Source of the DNA: Fervidibacter sinensis
GTDB lineage: Bacteria > Armatimonadota > Fervidibacteria > Fervidibacterales > Fervidibacteraceae
Assembly: GCA_032161045.1 (NCBI GenBank)
Contig: JAVHTH010000014.1
Direction: 5' to 3' (one strand)
DNA length: 64,000 bases
Positions 35,209 through 43,395 of the stretch are shown here, in pieces. A program made the translations under genes and the position numbers. The notes below the pieces were generated by a model. It searched no databases. It had not been told where the DNA came from and worked only from the letters and a program-made list of their open reading frames with translations. The number at the start of each line of letters is the position of its first letter. The stretch's first letter is position 1.

Positions 35209-35285
35209 GGCAAGAGTATGGCGTCAAACTGGACACATGACCAATTTTGGAGAGCGAGATTTTTCGCTAAGTCAAGGGTCTTGGA

Positions 35286-35306
35286 GGTTCGTGCTTCCGC
35301 ACGACC
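35286..35306. repeat. Short hairpin in the 219-base gap before the asparaginase gene
   Basis: TCGTGC-TTCC-GCACGA with outer GG/CC pairs. It lies between the 3' ends of the DUF4129 (+) and asparaginase (-) genes and may end transcription from one or both sides. The rest of the gap shows no gene. Confidence 0.4.
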
Positions 35307-35427
35307 GTTTTCCCGTCAGCGGGGTTTAAGACCTTATGTGCAGCACGGTTTCAGGGCTCATCTGGCTTGCCACTGGCTTTAGCGATGCAATATGGCTTAG
35401 CGACGCCGATTTGCTTCGGAAACTTGT

Positions 35428-36444
35428 CTAAGAGAGAACCGCTCGGACATATCCTACTTCTTCGCCAAGCAGGTTTTTAAGCGGTGGGTTGATGAAATCA
35501 GACATCGCTTCAAGTTCGCTTTCGCTCAACCAACCGAGATGTTGAAGTAACGCCATAACGGCAGGCGGTGACGCCCTGTGGTTGCCGTCTTGAACTTTCA
35601 CTGCTATCGCTCGTCCGTCCCTGAAAGCGCCAGCGAATAAACCTTCTGCTCCGCTTTTGCCGATAAAATGACCACTTGTGGCTTGAATAAGCCTTGTGTT
35701 CCACATGCCTTTACCTGAAACCATTTCAGGATGCTGAGCCATTGCTTCAACCAATCGCTTCGCTGCTTCATTTGCAGACAATTTAAGTAGCAAAGAAGTG
35801 TCAAGGTCAGGCAAAGTTTGTTTGACGAACCTGTGAAAAGCCAAAGCGATTGAACGCAACGAAGACGCCCAAATCGGAGCGCCGCAGCCATCAGCGATCA
35901 CGGTTTCAGGCAAATTCGGCTCTCCAGTAGCAGCAACCAAAACTTGGGCAATGATTTGCTGGACTGGATGATCAGGTTGACGGTAAGTTTCCAAAGGTGC
36001 GCCGAGATGTTTTGCTGCAAGCAGCATCGCTGCGTGTTTCCCTGAACAGTTGCTGTGCAACCTTGAAGGTTTGAGCCCTTCCCGGGCTAAGCGATTCCGC
36101 TCTTCAGCGTCATAAGGTTCATGAATGCCACATTGCAGGTGAGATTCTGTCAAGTCCGCTTTCGCCAACATTTCACGCACAACATTGACATGCTCACGGG
36201 TGCCGATATGCGAACCGCAAGCAATCGCCAACTCTCTGGCGCTCAAATTGAAAGCACTGGCAGCACCACTTAAGATCACAGCCATCGCTTGAAATGGCTT
36301 GGCTGTGCTGCGCCAATAGGTCACAAGATCGGCGTTACCAAAAACGGCGATTTGTCTTCCGCTTTCGTCAAGAGCGACAGCGTGAACGAGATGAGTTGCT
36401 TCAACGATGTTTTTGCGAACGATTTCCACCTTTAGCGGTTCCAT
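35428..36444 (-). CDS. Asparaginase (Asparaginase_II / thermolabile-type family)
   Basis: 338 residues of the PF06089 family, unrelated in sequence to AnsA/AnsB. Visible signatures are YWRSTAKPFQAMAVI, ELAIACGSHIGTREHV, LHSNCSGKHAAMLLAAKHLG, DGCGAPIWA and MVSGKGMWNTRLIQ. The enzyme hydrolyses L-asparagine to aspartate and ammonia. Cytoplasmic; no signal peptide. It is monocistronic, with a repeat-rich gap upstream. Confidence 0.88.
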   Translation of the reverse strand: MEPLKVEIVRKNIVEATHLVHAVALDESGRQIAVFGNADLVTYWRSTAKPFQAMAVILSGAASAFNLSARELAIACGSHIGTREHVNVVREMLAKADLTESHLQCGIHEPYDAEERNRLAREGLKPSRLHSNCSGKHAAMLLAAKHLGAPLETYRQPDHPVQQIIAQVLVAATGEPNLPETVIADGCGAPIWASSLRSIALAFHRFVKQTLPDLDTSLLLKLSANEAAKRLVEAMAQHPEMVSGKGMWNTRLIQATSGHFIGKSGAEGLFAGAFRDGRAIAVKVQDGNHRASPPAVMALLQHLGWLSESELEAMSDFINPPLKNLLGEEVGYVRAVLS

Positions 36445-36851
36445 CCTTCATTCCCTCCATCCTTTTTCCTTTTGAAGGGCGAGCCCCTTGATGAGCCGAA
36501 AAAAGGCTCGGTGTAAGCCCTACCCTTCCGAGTTTTGCCTGTTGGTCAATTTTCGTCACATTTTGCGGTTTCTGCGGAAATCCCGCACGGTATGCGGATG
36601 ACGGTTGTCAAATGCCGTCGGGGACAAGCCCCAACGCTACAAGCATATGTCGTTCCTTGTGGCTACGGTCGTGTTCAAATTGCGCTAAAATTTTGGACAA
36701 GCCAGAGGGTAAGGTGTCGTTGCCTCTTATGCTCATTGATCGGTGGATGCTTTTCGTGCCCTTGCCAATTTTACCTCGCCGAAAAATGTTGCAAAATTTT
36801 CCCTTCGGCTTTGCTGCCTTTACAATCCCATAGAGAGCGGAGGTGAGACTT
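36445..36851. other. 407-base intergenic gap between asparaginase and L25 genes
   Basis: No convincing gene. It contains a GAGCC-GAAAAAA-GGCTC hairpin (36493-36509), a small GGGGA-CAA-GCCCC-type palindrome near 36620 and, close to the L25 start, a -10-like TTTACAAT (36819-36826) without a well-spaced -35. Divergent promoters for both neighbours must lie here. Confidence 0.5.
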
Positions 36852-37217
36852 ATGGCGGAGCAAGTCTTGAACGCGTGGGTTCGTTCCTGTCAAGAGATGG
36901 GCACACGCCCATCGCGGCGGCTGCGCCGTCAAGGTTTCATCCCCGCCGTCGTCTATGGGAAGGCAGTCCCGAACGGGAACTTGCCGATAAAATTGTCAGC
37001 CGCCGAAGTCCGAAAAGTTTTAGGCTCAACAATTCCTGAGGTCGGGATACCGATCAAACTCAGAGTTGACACTGGCAACGAAGTGCTTGAGTTTGAGACG
37101 GTGTTGCAAGAAGTCCAATGGGACCCTATGCAGTTGACCTTGAGGCACCTTGACTTCTTTGTGCCCGCTGCAATTGAGGAGAAGGCACAACCTGAGGAAT
37201 TAGCACCAGCGGCATGA
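36852..37217 (+). CDS. rplY: 50S ribosomal protein L25 (short, Ctc-less form)
   Basis: 121 residues from the ATG at 36852 (GGAGGTGAGACTT upstream). The 5S-rRNA-binding domain is recognisable: SRRLRRQGFIPAVVYGK, LPIKLSAAEVRKVL, VLQEVQWDPMQLTLRHLDFF. Only about 20 residues follow, so the long C-terminal TL5/Ctc domain is absent, as in E. coli L25. The pth gene follows, a pairing found in many bacteria, which supports the call. Confidence 0.88.
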   Translation: MAEQVLNAWVRSCQEMGTRPSRRLRRQGFIPAVVYGKAVPNGNLPIKLSAAEVRKVLGSTIPEVGIPIKLRVDTGNEVLEFETVLQEVQWDPMQLTLRHLDFFVPAAIEEKAQPEELAPAA

Positions 37218-37284
37218 GCAAGGTTTGAGCGGGGCAGCGTTTTGTGCGCTGTCCCGCCATTTTTCTCTTCAGAGGTGACCAAAC

Positions 37285-37878
37285 TTGCTCTTTTGGTTTC
37301 GCCGAACCGAGCCCATTGACAAGTTGATAGTCGGCATAGGCAACCCCGGTCCCGAATACGCGCGAACCCGCCATAACATTGGATTTCGTGTCGTTGACTT
37401 GCTCGCTAAGCAACTGGGTGTCAAGAGGGAAGAAGCGAGGTTCAAGGGCGTTTTCGCTGCAGCGAAACTTGACGGCTTAACTGTTGGCTTGCTCAAGCCG
37501 CTCACTTATGTCAACCTGAGCGGTCAGTCGGTTCGTGAGGCTGTCAACCGATTGAATTTGGCGACCGAACAGATTTTGGTCGTTTTAGATGATGCACAAC
37601 TTCCGTTGGGCAAATTGAGGTTAAGAGCGAAAGGGAGCAGCGGTGGACATAAAGGCTTGCAGTCAATCATTGAAGCCCTTCAAACGGAAAATATCCCGCG
37701 CTTGAGAATTGGCATCGGTTCGCCCCCCGAAGGGGTTGACATGGCGACTTATGTCCTGTCGCCTTTTGAACCCGAGGAGGAAGCAATTATCGCCGAAACC
37801 GTGGAGATTGCGGCAGAGGCAGCGAAAGTTTGGGCGAAGGACGGGATTGAAATCGCAATGCAGCGATTCAACCGCTAA
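37285..37878 (+). CDS. pth: Peptidyl-tRNA hydrolase
   Basis: 197 residues from a TTG at 37285, with GAGGTG 7 bases upstream. Motifs: LIVGIGNPGPEYARTRHNIGF with catalytic His30, LKPLTYVNLSG with the substrate-binding Asn, VVLDDAQLPLGKLRLRAKGSSGGHKGLQSI with the conserved Asp. It frees tRNA from peptidyl-tRNA that has dropped off the ribosome. Its stop overlaps tail-to-tail with the stop of the MobA-like gene on the other strand. Confidence 0.96.
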   Translation: MLFWFRRTEPIDKLIVGIGNPGPEYARTRHNIGFRVVDLLAKQLGVKREEARFKGVFAAAKLDGLTVGLLKPLTYVNLSGQSVREAVNRLNLATEQILVVLDDAQLPLGKLRLRAKGSSGGHKGLQSIIEALQTENIPRLRIGIGSPPEGVDMATYVLSPFEPEEEAIIAETVEIAAEAAKVWAKDGIEIAMQRFNR

Positions 37879-38678
37879 GCCTTTATCGGCTTTCGGGCAA
37901 AAACAGATTGCGCCAATTCGTAATCTTCGGGCTTGTCAATGTCAAAAGCAAGTTCAGGCAAATCGGCGATGACAGCCTTGCATCGGCAACCAAGCAACTC
38001 TTCCGCCCGCTTCTCAAGTTCGCCAACAGACACGAGGAAGGCGTTGCCCACAATTGGCAAAAGACTGAGAAGCCATTTGAGCAACAATTTCCAACCTGCA
38101 ATTTGCCCCAACTGCCACAACGATTTTCTGGAGCGAATTGCTCGGTCTGCGAAAGCAGCGATGTTCGGTAACGCTTTTGCCCGAAGCAGGAGCAGGTTGC
38201 CGCCAGTAAAAGTCCCTTCCTTCAGTTTCGCGCTCGTTCGGTGAAACTTTTCTGAAACGAAAAGGCGTTGAAAGGATGAAAGCGGAACTGCCAAATAAGT
38301 TAGGTCGGCTTCGGCTTTTAGCGCTTCGTCCAAAAATCTCTGCAAACTTTCCGCCGTCACAAAAGGCATGTCAGCGGCGCAAAGCAGCAGGTAATCTTCG
38401 GGTTCGGGTTGAACTGCTTTGATGCCGAGTTGGGTGTTTGTCCACAAATCCGATGTGGCAGGAACTTTAATACACGGTTTCCGCAAATCAGCCAAAACTG
38501 ACAAAACTGACTCTGAACCTACAACCGCAATTTGGGAGATTGACGGCAAAGCCTGTAGTTCGTTGACCACGCGAAGGATGAGGGGTATACCGTCAACTGC
38601 AAGCAACGCCTTAGGCTCATCTCGCCAAGTCGCTACCCCTCCCGCTAACACGACAGCCTTCACGCTTTGCGATACCAC
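37875..38678 (-). CDS. MobA-like nucleotidyltransferase
   Basis: 267 residues. KAVVLAGGVATWRDEPKALLAVDGIPLILRVV has the nucleotidyltransferase GG motif but with TWRDEPK where MobA has GxxxRMGxxK; LLLCAADMPFVTAESLQRF holds the metal-binding Asp; AFDIDKPEDYELA is the usual C-terminal motif. It probably transfers a nucleotide to a phosphorylated or molybdopterin-type substrate; the exact one is unclear. It is the last gene of a tightly packed five-gene operon and overlaps the previous one by 19 bases. Confidence 0.78.
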   Translation of the reverse strand: MVSQSVKAVVLAGGVATWRDEPKALLAVDGIPLILRVVNELQALPSISQIAVVGSESVLSVLADLRKPCIKVPATSDLWTNTQLGIKAVQPEPEDYLLLCAADMPFVTAESLQRFLDEALKAEADLTYLAVPLSSFQRLFVSEKFHRTSAKLKEGTFTGGNLLLLRAKALPNIAAFADRAIRSRKSLWQLGQIAGWKLLLKWLLSLLPIVGNAFLVSVGELEKRAEELLGCRCKAVIADLPELAFDIDKPEDYELAQSVFARKPIKA

Positions 38679-39088
38679 TGCTCATGCCACTCCCTTTCGG
38701 ATGTCTCTTGACTTTCCTGAGTTTGTTCGTGTCCGCGCTCGTTCAAGGCTTCAAAACTTTTGGCAACCCTATCCCAACGGGTTCGCTTTCTTTGCCGTCC
38801 ATGCAAAAACTCAAAAGCCGACCATTGGCGCCAAAGGGCGTAACAGAGCAGCACCATGAATCCTGCTTCTGCAACTCTTTCCATGAGAATCGTTCCGGGA
38901 ACAAGCACAAACTGGTCACCGAGTCGGAGCAATTCCCTCAACACCAACAAAATGACACCGAACACGATGAACCGCCACGCCCGCCCAAGTTCGCCTGTCC
39001 TCAATAAGGCATGCAAGCGAACTCCAAACCAAAGCGCCACTAAGGTTAAAGCCAACAAAAGTAGGTCAACAACGGTGGCGAGATTCAT
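38660..39088 (-). CDS. Small membrane protein, unknown
   Basis: 142 residues. Three hydrophobic helices (about 5-25, 37-55, 70-90) are followed by a charged tail rich in Arg, Glu and Gln (SFEALNERGHEQTQESQETSEREW). I do not recognise the family. It starts one base after the stop of the HD-GYP gene and overlaps the MobA-like gene, so it is part of the same transcript. Confidence 0.6.
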   Translation of the reverse strand: MNLATVVDLLLLALTLVALWFGVRLHALLRTGELGRAWRFIVFGVILLVLRELLRLGDQFVLVPGTILMERVAEAGFMVLLCYALWRQWSAFEFLHGRQRKRTRWDRVAKSFEALNERGHEQTQESQETSEREWHEQWYRKA

Positions 39089-39089
39089 C

Positions 39090-40133
39090 TTAACTGTTCA
39101 CCGCCATAGCAGCAGTGTCATTTCTCCAAACCCATAGTCCGTAACGCAATCCGACTTTGTCTGCTTGCTCTGGCAATTGAGACCGAACGCTGTCCAGCCA
39201 ATCGGCGATGAAAGACGCTCCCACGAGATGGCTCAAAGTTGCGTGAGTGACACCGACAAGCGTTTTCGCAAACAAAGCAAGGTCTCCAAGTGTTTGCCAC
39301 CAACGATGCTGGCTCACCAAGTTCAAATCTCGGAACTGGATGGGGATGTTTTGCCGACTTAACCACTCACTGAGCCACCCGACAAACGCTTGGCAAAATT
39401 GTCGTCCCATCAATCGTTCCATTTCTGTCAAAAGTTCATGCACGAAGATATGAACTGTGCGCCAGAGCATTGCTTCTTCATCGCGAACTAACCGCTCAAG
39501 CGGGATGGGTTTTGTGCAAAGTGCAAGTGACGAAAGCGATGAAAATCCAAACAATTTCGGCAGTTGGAAACAAGCGGCTTTGACCAATTCTGGGTCAAGG
39601 ACATTGCCTGCCAAACTTTGAACTCGCTCAACAGCGTGGGCAGGGCTTAAAGGTGGGCGATACCAACGGGGAGTTAGCACTGCGCTTATGACCTCAGCCA
39701 CCGCAACAATCCGACCTTCAAGGGGAATTTCATCCCTTTTCTTGCCGAAGGGATAACCCTTGCCGTCCATGCGCTCATGGTGGTGGCGAATGGCTTCAAC
39801 GGTGTCTTGAGGGAGATGCATCGCTACAGTGATTCTCGCGCCCGTTGAAGGATGGCGCTGAACTTGAGCGTATTCGTCTTCCGTCAAGGGTTTGGGTTTC
39901 TGAAGCAAAGAAGCGGGCAAAGTGAGTTTGCCGACATCGTGAAGCAAACCGGCAACGCTAATTTGTTCCACTTGATTGTCGGGCAGTGTTAATGCCCTTG
40001 CAGTAAGCCCTGCAATTTTAGCGGCAAGCAAACCGTGTTCAACTGCCCACTTTTCCTGCTTCGCAACCGTTGACAACAACTGCCAAAACTTTGGATCAGG
40101 AGGCTCTCCCCAATCCCAATTGAAACCTATCAT
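39090..40133 (-). CDS. HD-GYP domain phosphohydrolase
   Basis: 347 residues. The HD-GYP part covers about 25-200: LLHDVGKL with His65-Asp66, RHPSTGARI, HHHERMDGKGYPFGKK with the HHE triad (118-120) and GYP (126-128). HD-GYP proteins degrade cyclic-di-GMP or related nucleotides. The C-terminal 145 residues are unrecognised and there is no receiver or membrane domain. It overlaps ispE by four bases (ATGA). Confidence 0.88.
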   Translation of the reverse strand: MIGFNWDWGEPPDPKFWQLLSTVAKQEKWAVEHGLLAAKIAGLTARALTLPDNQVEQISVAGLLHDVGKLTLPASLLQKPKPLTEDEYAQVQRHPSTGARITVAMHLPQDTVEAIRHHHERMDGKGYPFGKKRDEIPLEGRIVAVAEVISAVLTPRWYRPPLSPAHAVERVQSLAGNVLDPELVKAACFQLPKLFGFSSLSSLALCTKPIPLERLVRDEEAMLWRTVHIFVHELLTEMERLMGRQFCQAFVGWLSEWLSRQNIPIQFRDLNLVSQHRWWQTLGDLALFAKTLVGVTHATLSHLVGASFIADWLDSVRSQLPEQADKVGLRYGLWVWRNDTAAMAVNS

Positions 40134-41011
40134 CGCTTCTCACCACTCCAAATGATCACGCTTCGGCGAACGGTGCGCGCCAACCGACACCAGTTAGCGA
40201 TGGGTTGAATAGATTTCAATGCCCGTTTTGCGGTTTCTCGGTCAAAGAAAATTCCGAAAACGGTTGTGCCGCTACCTGACATCAAAGCCGTCACCGCACC
40301 TGATGCCGTTAATCTTTGCTTCAATTCTGTCACAACTGGGACCTTAGCGGCTATGATTTCCTCAAAAGCGTTAACAGCAAGCCGTCGCACGGCTGCGGCA
40401 TCTTTTTGCCACAATGCGTTCGCTAACTCTGCCGGGTCGGTTTCAACGCGAACGGGTTGTGCGTCCCATAAAGCGAAGGCTTCTTGAGTTGACATACTTG
40501 CTTCAGGTTTTGCGAGCACAAACCAAAGGGTTGGCAATTTTACAGGGGTCAAGATTTCGCCAATGCCTTCAACGATGGCAGCACCTGTCGGGGTAAGGAA
40601 GAAAGGGACATCAGCACCAATTTTCGTTGCTAACGGAACTAACTTCCTCCATGACCAACGCAATCCCCACAATTTCCTGAGTGCCAGAATAGTCGCTGCC
40701 CCATCGCTGCTTCCACCTCCTAAGCCTGCTTGGAAAGGAATGACCTTCCTCAACCTCACCGAGAATGTCAGACCCTTTCCAACCGCCTTTGCGAACAAAG
40801 TCGCCGCACGGGACACAGTGTTTTGTTCCTCAAGCGGTGCACCGTCAAAATCGGTCAAAGCGAATTTTTCTGAAGGCTCAAAAGCAAGTTCGTCCCAAAC
40901 ACTGACCGCAGTCATTAGGGAGCGAAGGTTGTGGTATCCATCGGGACGCCTGTTGACAATTTCCAAGCACAAATTCACCTTTGCCGCACAACGGACCTTG
41001 AGTTTGCTCAT
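40130..41011 (-). CDS. ispE: 4-diphosphocytidyl-2-C-methyl-D-erythritol kinase
   Basis: 293 residues, GHMP kinase family. AKVNLCLEIVNRRPDGYHNLRSLM is the IspE N-terminus; PFQAGLGGGSSDGAATILAL is the ATP-binding loop; GADVPFFLTPTGAAIVEGIGE and a late MSGSGTTVFGIF glycine motif are present. It phosphorylates CDP-methylerythritol in the non-mevalonate isoprenoid pathway. It overlaps both neighbours by four bases. Confidence 0.95.
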   Translation of the reverse strand: MSKLKVRCAAKVNLCLEIVNRRPDGYHNLRSLMTAVSVWDELAFEPSEKFALTDFDGAPLEEQNTVSRAATLFAKAVGKGLTFSVRLRKVIPFQAGLGGGSSDGAATILALRKLWGLRWSWRKLVPLATKIGADVPFFLTPTGAAIVEGIGEILTPVKLPTLWFVLAKPEASMSTQEAFALWDAQPVRVETDPAELANALWQKDAAAVRRLAVNAFEEIIAAKVPVVTELKQRLTASGAVTALMSGSGTTVFGIFFDRETAKRALKSIQPIANWCRLARTVRRSVIIWSGEKR

Positions 41012-41712
41012 CCCCGTTCACCTATAGCCTCAAACTGCAGTTCCTTCGCTGCGGAGATGATTATTTGGGAAGTGGCGTCAATTCCCAATGCCGCCACATT
41101 GAGCACCAAGTGATAGAGTGACGGGTCGTTCCAGTCAACCCCGTAAAAGTGACGCAAATATTCGGCTCGGCGCTTATCCTCGGCGATAATTTTTTGCCTC
41201 GCTTTTTCTGGCGGGATGTTTTCAATTTGCACGAGCCTTTGAATCCGCCATTCCAGTGGGGCGAAAAGTCGGACATGCAACGCTTTCGGGAAATCTTTGA
41301 GAACCACCATACCGCCGCGTCCGATAATGATGACTTTCCCTTTCTGAGCCAGTTTCTTTAAAGCCACTTGAGTGAACTTCAAGCACTCTTCGTGGTCCAA
41401 AACGCGAGCGCCTTCTCGCTGCCATTGCTCCCTCGTGGGCAACCAAAACGGTGTCTCCCGCAATGGTCCGGGCGACCAAGTTATCGCTTCCTCTGGAGCG
41501 GCGAACTTCACCAAAGCCCGCAAGAACTTTTCAATTGGTGACAAAGCCGCTTCATCATATTTGGCAACTTCTTCCTCACTCGCTTGCGCTTCCGCTGCAA
41601 TGTGAGCCAGAAGTTCTTTGTCAACTACCTCGTATCCCAACGCCTCAGCGACTTTCGCAGCGATTTCGTTTGCGGCGCACCCGAAAAGCCTGCTAATGGT
41701 AATGACGCCCAT
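41008..41712 (-). CDS. Cytidylate kinase-like family protein
   Basis: 234 residues from the ATG at 41712 (GAGGGG upstream); starts further upstream add a sequence with no homology-like pattern. It matches the cytidylate-kinase-like family (PF13189): ITISRLFGCAANEIAAKVAEALGYEVVDKELL, VIIIGRGGMVVL, RLFAPLEWRIQRL, DKRRAEYLRHFYGVDWNDPSLYHLVLN. Members have a P-loop-kinase fold but their substrates are mostly unknown. First gene of the five-gene operon; translation is coupled to ispE. Confidence 0.85.
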   Translation of the reverse strand: MGVITISRLFGCAANEIAAKVAEALGYEVVDKELLAHIAAEAQASEEEVAKYDEAALSPIEKFLRALVKFAAPEEAITWSPGPLRETPFWLPTREQWQREGARVLDHEECLKFTQVALKKLAQKGKVIIIGRGGMVVLKDFPKALHVRLFAPLEWRIQRLVQIENIPPEKARQKIIAEDKRRAEYLRHFYGVDWNDPSLYHLVLNVAALGIDATSQIIISAAKELQFEAIGERG

Positions 41713-42165
41713 GATGAACCCCTCACTTTGTGGGAAATTCGCACCCATTGCAATTTTGAACTTGCCAATGCAAAAAACGCAACATGTGTCGCTGTAGACA
41801 TGCAAGGAGAAGTGGATTGGTTTGCAGAAACCCTGATCGTTTGCAAGGTGCAAATCCATGCTACGGGTTTTAGCCGACGAATTTTCTATCGGCGCGGTGT
41901 AAAACCGCGCCCTACATTAAGCCGAATTTCCTTTGTAGGGCAGGGTTTTATACCCTGCCGAAGAAATTTTTTCGGCGCGGTGTAAAACCGCGCCCTACCA
42001 AACGCATCATCGCCGAACAAATTCGGGGCTCATTAACTTCCTCATCAACCACTGGCTAAAGCCAGTGGCATGGGAAGCCGATGAATAAGGTTCACGACAT
42101 AGTTTGACGGAAGAGAGCCGGCAAATTGAGTTCCTCCGAACTCCAGACTGAGGGCGAACGGTTTT
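41713..42165. repeat. 453-base gap with tandem double-hairpin repeats
   Basis: A full repeat copy is at 41934-41999 (GGCAGGG/CCCTGCC, then GGCGCGGT/ACCGCGCC). A second at 41861-41916 has a decayed left hairpin (CTACGGGTTTTAGCCG) and an intact right one. A small palindrome CTGGCTAAAGCCAG lies at 42053-42066. No gene is seen. The cytidylate-kinase-like and hisC genes are both on the minus strand, so the operon's promoter should lie within the first 100 bases. Confidence 0.75.
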
Positions 42166-43278
42166 TCACTGCACAACTGGGAACTTCTCCAAAACCTCCT
42201 TCAACGCCGTGATAAACCGTTCAACAGTTTCTGGAGTCCCGACATCAACCCGCAAGTGAGTTGGCAGACCGAAAGGCTCACACGGACGGACAATTACGCC
42301 CTTGCGCAGAAGAGCCTCAGCAACTTCTTTCGCCGAACACTTGACATCTATCAGCACGAAGTTTGCTTCGGTCGGAACATACTTTAACCCCAACTGCTCT
42401 AAACCGCGATACATTAGCCGTTTGCTCTTCCAAACGGTTTTCCTCACTCTGTCAAGGAATTCGGCGTCGTCAAGGGCTGCCTCAGCCGCTGCCGCTGCGA
42501 TGCTGCTGACATTGAAGGGCTCTCGGACTTTGAGAAGGTGCTGGGCTATTTCTGGGCGAGCAAACCCATATCCCACTCGCAATCCGGCAAGCCCGTAGGC
42601 TTTTGAGAAAGTTCGGAGCACAATGACTGGGTAGCCTTCCCTCAGGTAATCCAACGACTTGGGGTAATCGGGCGATTCCACGAATTCAGCGTATGCTTCG
42701 TCAAGCACAACTATGACGCCTTCCGGAATTTCATCCAACAACGACTTTATTGCTCGATCGCGCAAAATTGTCCCCGCCGGGTTGTTCGGGTTGTCAATAA
42801 AAACGATTTTTGTCCGCTCCGTTATTGCATCAAGCAGCCCAGCGACATCGTGAACGAAATCGCGCAATGGCACCTTAACGCAAACGGCATCCATCAAGGT
42901 GCTCAAGATGTCATACATGACGAACGAAGGGGTGCTGAAAACCACTTCATCGCCCGGCTCAATGAAAGTTTGGACTATGTGCAGCAAAATTTCGTCTGAG
43001 CCGCGACCGAGCAAAACCCAATCTGGCGGGACATTGTAAAAGTTAGCGATTTTGTGGCGAAGTCGGTAATAAGAGTCGTCAGGGTAGCGATGAATTTCCG
43101 TCAAAACCTTCGCTGCCGCTTCAACGGCTTTAGGGGATGGTCCAATCGGATTCTCGTTTGATGCGAGTTTGATAACTTCTGTCAACCCTAACTCTCGCTG
43201 AACTTCCTCAATCGGCTTGCCGGGCACATAAGGTTTGAGCCTATGCACAGCCTTCCTGACGCGACTCGCCCAATCCAT
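42166..43278 (-). CDS. hisC: Histidinol-phosphate aminotransferase
   Basis: 370 residues from the ATG at 43278, with AAAGGAG 10 bases upstream; earlier ATGs at 43287 and 43299 are too close to or before that site. PLP-fold class I motifs: KLASNENPIGPSPKAVEAA, RYPD, FIDNPNNPAG, VVLDEAYAEFV, RTFSKAYGLAGLRVGY with the PLP-binding Lys, and a C-terminal LRVDVGTPE with the conserved Arg. It makes histidinol phosphate from imidazole-acetol phosphate in histidine synthesis, although related HisC-type enzymes also act on aromatic amino acids. No other his gene is near. Confidence 0.9.
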   Translation of the reverse strand: MDWASRVRKAVHRLKPYVPGKPIEEVQRELGLTEVIKLASNENPIGPSPKAVEAAAKVLTEIHRYPDDSYYRLRHKIANFYNVPPDWVLLGRGSDEILLHIVQTFIEPGDEVVFSTPSFVMYDILSTLMDAVCVKVPLRDFVHDVAGLLDAITERTKIVFIDNPNNPAGTILRDRAIKSLLDEIPEGVIVVLDEAYAEFVESPDYPKSLDYLREGYPVIVLRTFSKAYGLAGLRVGYGFARPEIAQHLLKVREPFNVSSIAAAAAEAALDDAEFLDRVRKTVWKSKRLMYRGLEQLGLKYVPTEANFVLIDVKCSAKEVAEALLRKGVIVRPCEPFGLPTHLRVDVGTPETVERFITALKEVLEKFPVVQ

Positions 43279-43340
43279 TCCCACCATGCTCCTTTCCATC
43301 CCAAGCCAATAACTGAAAAGAGCCTTTTGTAGCGGTCAAA

Positions 43341-43369
43341 ATTCTCATATTGCTCTTGACCCCTGTCAA
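43341..43369 (-). promoter_or_regulatory. Sigma-70-type promoter for hisC
   Basis: On the minus strand: TTGACA (43369-43364), a 17-base spacer and GAGAAT (43346-43341), 63 bases before the chosen hisC start. The -35 is perfect and the -10 keeps the essential second A and last T. Confidence 0.5.
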
Positions 43370-43395
43370 AATCCCCTACAGCCCATAAGGTCTCG

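Noticed and set aside
36660..36700. A GTTCAAATT segment as a tRNA T-loop.
   Set aside because: No matching acceptor, D or anticodon stems could be built on either strand.
36535..36846. 103-residue open frame in the gap before the L25 gene.
   Set aside because: Crossed by palindromic repeat pieces, low-quality start, composition unlike neighbouring genes.
41713..41859. N-terminal extension of the cytidylate-kinase-like protein.
   Set aside because: The extension does not resemble the family, while the ATG at 41712 has a good GAGGGG site and begins directly with the family's ITISR motif.
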